A stretch of DNA of 21,992 nt from Owenia fusiformis (taxonomy: Eukaryota > Annelida > Polychaeta > Sabellida > Oweniidae), in the NCBI GenBank assembly GCA_903813345.2, contig CAIIXF020000337.1, forward strand, positions 1-21,992. The letters are read 5' to 3'. Below, in pieces: positions 11,280 through 19,900 of this stretch. Each line of letters begins with the position of its first letter. The first letter of the stretch is position 1. A program made the position numbers and the translations under genes. The notes beneath the pieces were generated by a model that worked only from the letters and a program-made list of their open reading frames with translations, ran no database searches and was not told the DNA's origin.

Positions 11280-13180
11280 TGCACTATATATATATGTCCG
11301 TCATTGGTAATCTGTACGTTAATACAATGTTTAATTTCCAAAGTTGGTGAAATGGACTGTTTTATCATTTTACTTAGTGAATGATGCTGCAATCAGTTGT
11401 TTATATGAAACAAATGTTATCTTGCAGTATATCAGGGCAGTATATATATGTGTCTGTCATTGGTAATGTGTATGTTAATACAATGTTTATTTTCCCAAGT
11501 TGGCTAAGTGGACTGTTTTATCATTTTACTAAGTCAGTCAGTCAGTCGTTTATATGAAACAAATGTTATCTTGCAGTATATCAGAGCACTATCTGTATGT
11601 CTGTCATTGGTAATGTGTATGTTAATACAATGTTTAATTTCCAAAGTTGGCTAAATGGACTGTTTTTGGCTTCATGGTATGTTTTATCATTTTACTTAGT
11701 GATTGATTCTGCAGTCAGTTGTTTATATGAAACAAATGTTATCTTGCAGAAATATCGGGGCACTATATATATGTCTGCCATTGGTAATGTGTATGTAAAT
11801 TTAATGTTTACTTTCCAAAGTTGGCTTAATGGTATGTTTTATCATTTTACTTAGTGATTGATTCTGCAGTCAGTTGTTTATATGAAACAAATGTTATCTT
11901 GCAGTATATCAGGGCACTATATATGTGTCTGTTATTTGAAATGTGTATGTAAGTACATTGTTTAATTTCCAAAGTTGGCTTAATGGTATGTTTTATCATT
12001 TTACTTAGTGATTGATTCTGCAGTCAGTTGTTTATATGAAACAAATGTTATCTTACAGTTTATCAGGGCACTATATACTGTATATGTCTGTCATTGGAAA
12101 TGTGTATGAAAATTCAATGTTTAATTTCCAAAGTTGGCTTAATGGACTGTTTTATCATTTTACTTAGTGATTGATTCTGCAGTCAGTTGTTTATATGAAA
12201 CAAATGTTATCTTGCAGTATATCAGTGCACTATATATATATGTCCGTCATTGGTAATTTGTACGTTAATACAATGTTTAATTTCCAAAGTTGGTGAAATG
12301 GACTGTTTTATCATTTTACTTAGTGAATGATGCTGCAATCAGTTGTTTATATGAAACAAATGTTATCTTGCAGTATATCAGGGCACTACATCTATGTCTC
12401 TCATTGGTAATGTGTATGTTAATACAATGTTTAATTTCCAAAGTTGGGTTTATGGTATGTTTTATCATTTTACTTAATGATTGATTCTGCAGTCAGTTGT
12501 CTATATGAAACAAATGTTATCTTGCAGTATATCAGTGCACTATATATATATGTCCGTCATAGGTAATTTGTACGTTAATACAATGTTTAATTTCCAAAGT
12601 TGGTGAAATGGACTGTTTTATCATTTTACTTAGTGAATGATGCTGCAATCAGTTGTTTATATGAAACAAATGTTATCTTGCAGTATATCAGGGCAGTATA
12701 TATATGTGTCTGTCATTGGTAATGTGTATGTTAATACAATGTTTATTTTCCAAAGTTGGCTAAGTGGACTGTTTTATCATTTTACTAAGTGATTGATTCT
12801 GCAGTCAGTCGTTTATATGAAACAAATGTTATCTTGCAGTATATCAGAGCACTATCTGTATGTCTGTCATTGGTAATGTGTATGTTAATACAATGTTTAA
12901 TTTCCAAAGTTGGCTAAATGGACTGTTTTTGGCTTCATGGTATGTTTTATCATTTTACTTAGTGATTGATTCTGCAGTCAGTTGTTTATATGAAACAAAT
13001 GTTATCTTGCAGAAATATCGGGGCACTATATATATGTCTGCCATTGGTAATATGTATGTAAATTTAATGTTTACTTTCCAAAGTTGGCTTAATTGTATGT
13101 TTTATCATTTTACTTAGTGATTGATTCTGCAGTCAGTTGTTTATATGAAACAAATGTTATCTTGCAGTATATCAGGGCAC
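11280..13180. repeat. ~1.26-kb higher-order duplication in the 154-bp array
   Basis: Monomers with GTCCGTCAT and TTGGTGAAATGG variants at about 11296 recur at 12552 (offset 1256), and the block at 11597-11854 recurs at 12860-13117 (offset 1263). The change in offset reflects a small indel near 11535, where one copy has a run of GTCA repeats instead of GATTGATTCTGCA. About eight monomers are involved. Confidence 0.75.
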
Positions 13181-13830
13181 TATATATGTGTCTGTTATTG
13201 GAAATGTGTATGTAAGTACAATGTTTAATTTCCAAAGTTGGCTTAATGGTATGTTTTATCATTTTACTTAGTGATTGATTCTGCAGTCAGTTGTTTATAT
13301 GAAACAAATGCTATCTTGCAGTATATCAGGGCACTATATATACAATGTTTAATTTCCACAGCTGGCTAAATGGACTGTTTTATCATTTACTTAGTGAATA
13401 TTTCTGCAATCAGTTGTTTATATGAAACAAATGTTATTTTGCAGTATATCAGGGCACTATATATATGTCTGTCATTGGTAATGTGTATGTTAATACAATG
13501 TCTAATTTCCAAAGTTGGCTAAATGGACTGTTGTATCATCTTACTTAGTGATTGATTCTGCAGTCAAGTGTTTACAGGTGTTCAAACAATTAATGATGTA
13601 ACACTGTATATCAATGCACTATTTATACACGCATGTCATCATTGGTAAGTTGTTTGTTTATATATTTTTCTCTAATTTCGATAGTTGGTTAAATAGTCTG
13701 TTTAATTGTGTTACTTTGTAATTGATACTGCAGACAATCCGCTTCTATGTCACTGATGATGTCAAGCAGTATACCATTATACTATGTATGCCTTTCTTCT
13801 AACATTTGTTGAGAGCATTGTCTCTTGAAA

Positions 13831-13914
13831 TCATACAGTTTTGTGATATAGAGGATGCTTGTCGTTATGAATATCTTCGTCAAATTCATCAATCAAAACA
13901 ATTATCTTAGGCTT
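13831..13914 (-). pseudogene. Relic of a Helitron endonuclease domain
   Basis: Read on the minus strand from 13914, this fragment gives KPKIIVLIDEFDEDIHND followed by KHPLYHKTV and a stop. It matches residues 2581-2604 of the intact protein (KRIILIGDFNEDLHND then ELHPIHHN). This is the segment around the GDFN catalytic motif of the EEP-type endonuclease. At DNA level the match continues through a one-base insertion that disrupts the GDFN motif and a short deletion. It lies about 30 bases beyond the stop codon of the intact gene, in a different frame, between that gene and the satellite array. It appears to be the remains of a second, older copy or of a local duplication. No other domain of that copy is visible inside the window. 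Confidence 0.75.
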
Positions 13915-13943
13915 AAGTGTTCAGCTGAGGTATGTGATAATAA
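13915..13943 (-). other. Short spacer after the Helitron stop codon
   Basis: Only 29 bases separate the stop codon from the endonuclease relic. No polyadenylation signal AATAAA and no Helitron CTRR end preceded by a hairpin was recognised here on the minus strand. Confidence 0.4.
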
Positions 13944-16900
13944 CTACCAACAATCCCAATTCTCTTTTTCATTTAACACAATAACCTTCAGCATTTCATG
14001 ATAACTATAATAAGTAGGTTCCACAAAAGCTTTCAATTTGTTAGGACGTATACCTTTTACATAAACATGGTCAATGCACGTCAACTTCTCTGTTGTTGAT
14101 TCACATATCAGTTGAGAAAAACTGTTTATGACCACTAGGTTGTGATGTATAGGGTGTAGCTCGTCATTATGGAGATCTTCATTGAAATCACCAATTAAAA
14201 TGATTCTTTTAGTCCTGAGTGTTACACAATGAATGAGATTTTCAAGTGCACAAACAAATTCAGAAACATTGCACGTTGGTTGTTTGTAAATTGTTACAAC
14301 AGCTAAATTTTCCACATATGTAACTACATGTTCAATTTTGGGTTCAGTTTTTACAATTAAACTTTCAATATGTATATGGTACATCCCATTGCTATGGTAA
14401 ATTGCTATACCTCCATTGTGTGTGGATATGTTTGGTCTGGTCTTAACATATGGCTTCTCAAAATGTGGCAAGAATAATGCTGGGCTTGTGTCATCTCTAT
14501 ATAGCCAGGTTTCACATAAGCAGATTATGTCACTAGATAACAATTCATTGTTCACTTTTGCATCTTCAATATGTGCTACTAACCCTTGTATGTTGTGGAA
14601 CGCAATTGTAAGGTCATTTGAATCAGGTTCTGGATTTGTTGGCATATCATACATAGGCATTCTGTTGAGATTATTCAACATTTCACCATCACAATAAATT
14701 AACTCAGGATCATAATCGAGGAGGTAAAGTCCTTTAGCTGAGGTAACCCTACTAAATGCTACATATGCCATTCCACCTTTAAACATACCTTTCATTGAAA
14801 CTGTTAATTCTTTACAAGTCGCTCCTTGAAGCTTATGAATGGTGCAGGAATAAGAAAGAATGAGTGGAATTTGACGTCTTAAATACTGTCCTACTTGATC
14901 TTCAGCTGGTTCTATTCTAACAGATCCAGGATATTTACTTGAAGGATGGTCATATTTGTATTTTTTCCCCACTCTTATATCATTAAACCTAACCCATACA
15001 GCTTGAGGCATATTGTCCTTTTCATCTTTGTATTCAATATGTGTGACAACTCCAAACACTCCATTCACAAGGCCATCAGCAACTGCTACATTTTTTATCA
15101 GAAGAACATTTGCCCCTTCACTTAGAGTTATTTCTTGATCAAATGTTTCAGATAAATAATGTGGAGCTTTATCAGTTTTTTCCCATGTTTGTCCGTTTCT
15201 TTTAAAGTAGTCGTCAGCTTTTATGTGATGTATAGTTTTATTATTTGCTTTACAAATCTCTTTGAGCCGTGACATATTATATTCATCTCTAAGCTTTCTT
15301 GTTGCATACGCTCTCAAGCAATCTTTCGGTGGTGTCTTTTTTGCAATCTGTCTAAAAAATCGATCATCTTCATTGCTTAGTTTTTCTGTTTTTTTTAAAA
15401 CTCTTATTCTTCCTAAAACTTCAGCATACTCAATATCATCTTTTTGTCGCATTATTTCAGTTAATTCTATTTTCTTAAATAGATCAAATGGATTGTATAT
15501 GTGTGGATATTCTTTTATAAGTATCTTTTGTATGACTGGTGGTAGTTGCATAAAGTCTCCAAAAGCTAGGATTGATGTATTTCCAAATTTTTCATCAGTT
15601 CTTTTAATTTGACCCAAACGACCATCTACATAGTTCAATAACTCAATTGATACCATAGATATTTCATCAATAACCAGGTTTTGGAGATTCTCAAGTTGTG
15701 GTCTAACCTTTGCAATGAGTTCCTGTCCTAAAGGAATATATTCAAAATCATTCGTATTTTTATTCTTTTTTGATTTATTTTTCGTTACTATATGAAAAGC
15801 ACTGTGTACTGTATTTCCATTGATATTAAATGCTGAAGTTCCAGTAGGTGCAGTCAACAATGTTGAAATTGCATTTTTCAATTCCTGGTCACCGTATGTT
15901 TGAAATATTCTTGTTGATGTATACTGTATACATTTGATTAAGTGTGACTTCCCAGTTCCAGCACAACCACAAACATGTAGGAATAATGGATCAGGGTTTT
16001 TTACCGAGCATTTTTTTGAACACCATTTAGCCTTTTCTAAACACCATTTTCGTACAAGATAATATATCTGCTTTTGTTTTGAATTCAATTGTCTTAATAA
16101 TGGCATAATATCTGATGTGCTAGGAGTACATTTTTGTAATTCTACAAGACAGTTTGAACTTTTTGGCTTACTTTTTTCCTTCTCATCAATATAATCAATC
16201 TCTGGTATATCTCCTTCTTCAATATGTCCATTTTCATCAGGTTCTTTATCCATTATACTCTCATACCGATTTATTTCTTGTTCTGGAGCTATATTGGACC
16301 ATGCATCATCATACGTTCCTTCGTTATTAAGTTGATCTACAGCATCCGATAATTTATCACCAGATATATCGTAAAGACACTTGTTTTTGTCAACAATATC
16401 ACTAACTTTTATCGTTTGATTGTCATGTAATATTGATGATGTTAAAACGTGCTTTTCGTAGGTATCACATCCATTTTGTTTAAACTCTTTTTCATTCCTG
16501 TATGGCATAAACAATTGCAACATACTATGAAAGTATTCCTCTGAGTTGTTTTCTCTTGAAAAGTTTGGATAACGAATAATAGCATACCTTTTGGTTCTTT
16601 TCTGAATATATCCTAATTCACCATTGAGTTTCATTACTTTACAATCATTCATTTTACTTGTAGTTTCAGTATCGATATCCAATACTTCATTCTGATCCTT
16701 GTCATCTTCAGTTTCAAGTTTTTTCTTTAAAGTTGAAGACCAGACATACTTAGAGGCAAATTCTGCTAAACACATGTTGTTAAATTCAGTTGTACTTGGC
16801 CTCCCTAAGTACTTGTCAATGATAGTTGGTAAAAATAGTTTGTCTGTTTTTTTCATTTGTAATATTGAGAGTGGTAGGGACATTTTCATGGGATTATTTC

Positions 16901-19900
16901 CAACAGGTAAGAAAATGGTTGATCTTGAAGCTTGCTTTATTTTCATATTGCTTCCCCTGTATACAGCTTCCTGTACACTTATCTCTCTATGCTTCATATA
17001 CCTATATCCAATTGCTTTCATGGCTTTCGAAGCACTTGCATTTTGTTCTTTTGCTTCATCTGATGCAGCTTGCAAATTCTTGCTCATTTCCGTTTCTCCT
17101 TTAGACACATAAGAGATGATATACACTACAACTGCAAATATGTCAACTGGATATTGGATGTCAATGTTAGCATTCCAAGCTCTGAGTAAGTCAGCATTAT
17201 AATTATTTATCCACATTTCCTTTGCATCGCGTTTTAGAATAACCTTTTTAGATTTTGCTAGCGTACACTGTGCTTTTTGATACTCTTTTTGTGTAAGACC
17301 TGGCAATGCTTTTTCAAATATTTGGTCCAATGATAATTCGGAACAATCATGAGACAAAATCAAATCTTTCAGAGCAACAAGTATGTTTTTAGCCTTTTCA
17401 GTTGTCATGCTGTTTTCTGAGTTATCATTACTAGCGATGAATGTTTTTGATGATGGAGGTTTTGGGAAGTTGAATCTGCAAGTTGTACCCTTCTTTTTAC
17501 AGCTTTTTGAATGGTTTTTACTATGTGCTTGCACTTCAGAAACGATGTGATATAGCTCAGGGTCTTCATCTTCATTAGGTAATTCACATGTTACATATTG
17601 TCCTATGAATTCCTCAATATCTGACTGTGAAGCAGTTTCACAATTTGGGGCATCTTCTATCCAGAACAAACAATGAACATGCGGGCTTCCACGCATTTGA
17701 AATTCATAGCGCCACCAAAAGTCTTTTACTTTTCCTATTGGCTCAGATGGTGACATAATTATTTCCTTGAGAAACCTTGTCCAACGGAAGTCAAACAGTC
17801 TTGCAACAGTAACAGGGTTGTCTTTTATAAGAGCACACTTTTCCGTTTTTGATAGTTCTGTTGGTAGTCTTGTGTCATTATTCTGATTTAGAATTGTTTG
17901 AATGAATTCGTCCCATCGTAAATCTGCACATGAAAATGAACAAAACCATGTAGGTGAGCCCAATTGTCTTATCATTGCAAATAAATTCATTTGTTCTCTT
18001 TGCCAAAATGGTGGGGTTCCCCTAATTGGCTGTAAATAATGATATCCCACACTTTTTCTGGTTAAGGCTTCACTTTTCTCTCTATTTAAGATATCATCAA
18101 GTTGAATTTGTGACCCATCTGATTTTGACTGAGTACCCTTTTTCAAACTGAAACTTACACTTTCAATGATTTTTTTTAATTCAGAAGTGTACTGTGCATA
18201 GAAAATATATTGAGAATTTTGGGCAAAACGCAAGTCTGCAGAAAATAATCTATTGCCAAAATATTTTGCAGCCTTAATTTCTTTAGTTCTTGTTTGTGAC
18301 AAAGTGTTAGTGCCATCAGGAAATAGTGTTGGGAAAGACATTGCTTCGTTATTTTGCTCTTGTAAAATTGGTAATGGTCTTTTGTTTTCACCTGGGGCTA
18401 CTGAGTATATACTGTCCATGTGTAAGTCTAACATTTCTTGTCCAATATTACTAGGTTGGAGACATGTGTCAAATAATACGCCAACACTTTCATTGGTAAT
18501 CTCACTGGTTATCATTTCACTTTCATCTTCACTTTCTTTATTCATTTGTTTGTTCAACTTTGATGTTGATTTAGATTTTTGTTCATTGTTAAAAGATGTA
18601 CTTGGTATATTCCTGTCTGCAATATCAAGTAAATAATCAGGAACAATACCTTGGAAGTCACTCGAGATAGTTATGGTTTTGTATAATGGATTGTTCTCAG
18701 TCAGATATAATAATGCACGTTTAACCTTTGTCATGGATATTGTTTTGTACATATGATGACCATCATATTGGAGTTTACGCTTCAGTTTCACTTGAATAAG
18801 CTCTTCGTCATGTAGTGGACGAGGTAATGATGTTATGGTGTCAATAATGTCACTTGCTACACTTATAACTGGACCTTTCATTCCAAATTGACCACCTTTA
18901 GGTAAATGTACAATCTTCATGAATGGCAGACGTAATGCTACGAGATGCTGTTCTAATTCATTTAGACATTTAAGTTCATCTGGAACATGTGGTACAGACA
19001 TTTTATTACAGTTTGCAGTCAATGGCATCTCTCCTTTCTTAAGATATATGAAGCAATTATGGCAAATCCAAGTTTCACTTTTTGGTGAATTACATAATGA
19101 ACAATTTGCTTGACAAGTGTTGTCTTTTATATGTACATAAGTATCAGAAATACATTTTGTTGCATTTTCTCTTATATTCTTTCTTTTATTCAGTTTATCA
19201 TGGTTGTATTTAACTACTTGGTGTCTGAACAAAAGTTTTTGGCACACTGTACAAACATATGTCAATCCATCACTAATAATGTTTCTGAACCTTTGGAGAG
19301 CATTATTAAATTCACTTAGGTTAGACCTTTTGGCTAAATAATCTTTCTTGCTATGTTGTTTCTTGTTTTCTTTAAACTCAGGATTACTGTCATATTCTGT
19401 GCGGATATGTTGTTTTTGTTTCTCTTTGAACTCAGGATTAGTGTCATATTCTGTGCGGATACGTTGCTTTTGTTTCTCTTTGAACTCAGGATTAGTGTCA
19501 TATTCTGTGCGGATACGTTGCTTTTGTTTCTCTTTGAACTCAGGATTAGTGTCATATTCTGTGCGGATACGTTGCTTTTGTTTCTCTTTGAACTCAGGAT
19601 TAGTGTCATATTTTGTGCGGATACGTTGCTTTTGTTTCTCTTTGAACTCAGGATTAGTGTCATATTCTGTGCGGATACGTTGTTTTTGTTTCTCTTTGAA
19701 CTCAGGATTAGTGTCATATTCTGTGCGGATACGTTGCCTTTGTTTCTCTTTGAACTCAGAATTAGTTTCATACTTTTCCTTTTCGTATTTTTTCATGTAT
19801 TCTTTCTGTCTCTCTTTAAACTCAAAATTAGTTACATACTTTTCCTGTCCGTATTCTTTCATATATTTTTTATGTTTCTCTTTGAAGTCCAGATAAGTGT

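Larger units (their letters stand above)
8335..13800. repeat. ~154-bp satellite array, about 35 monomers
   Basis: The word GATTCTGCAGTCAGTTG marks nearly every monomer: starts at 9171, 9324, 9479, 9633, 9787, 9948, 10121, 10276, 10430 and 10584 give spacings of 153, 155, 154, 154, 161, 173, 155, 154 and 154. Other constant blocks are GAAACAAATGTTATCTTGCAG, split here as GAAACAAATG and TTATCTTGCAG, then TATATCAGGGCACTATAT and AATTTCCAAAGTTGGCT. Core copies (about 9100-13560) are very similar, whereas both edges (8335-9100 and 13560-13800) are strongly diverged, the usual pattern for an array homogenised by unequal exchange. Some monomers carry an extra ~19 bases (TTTGGCTTCATGGTATG), making the 173-bp variant. 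Short frames in the monomers stop at the same TTAGTGA and are not genes. Tandem repeats of similar size are known inside bivalve Helitron-like elements, but I cannot establish identity with any named family. Confidence 0.92.

Noticed and set aside
9286-13117. Repeated 60-100-codon plus-strand frames in the 154-bp array
   Set aside because: They recur only because the monomer recurs, shift frame with monomer length, and all end at the same TTAGTGA; no independent sign of coding.
9171-13560. Each monomer has TTGCAG followed by GGTAATG, resembling splice acceptor and donor around a tiny exon
   Set aside because: The motifs are fixed parts of the monomer, and the enclosed segment changes frame and length between copies.
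8335-13800. CRISPR array
   Set aside because: The whole monomer is repeated, with no short repeats separating unique spacers, and the DNA is eukaryotic.
13600-13943. Helitron 3' terminus
   Set aside because: No hairpin followed by a CTRR-T end was recognisable on the minus strand; the true end remains undetermined.
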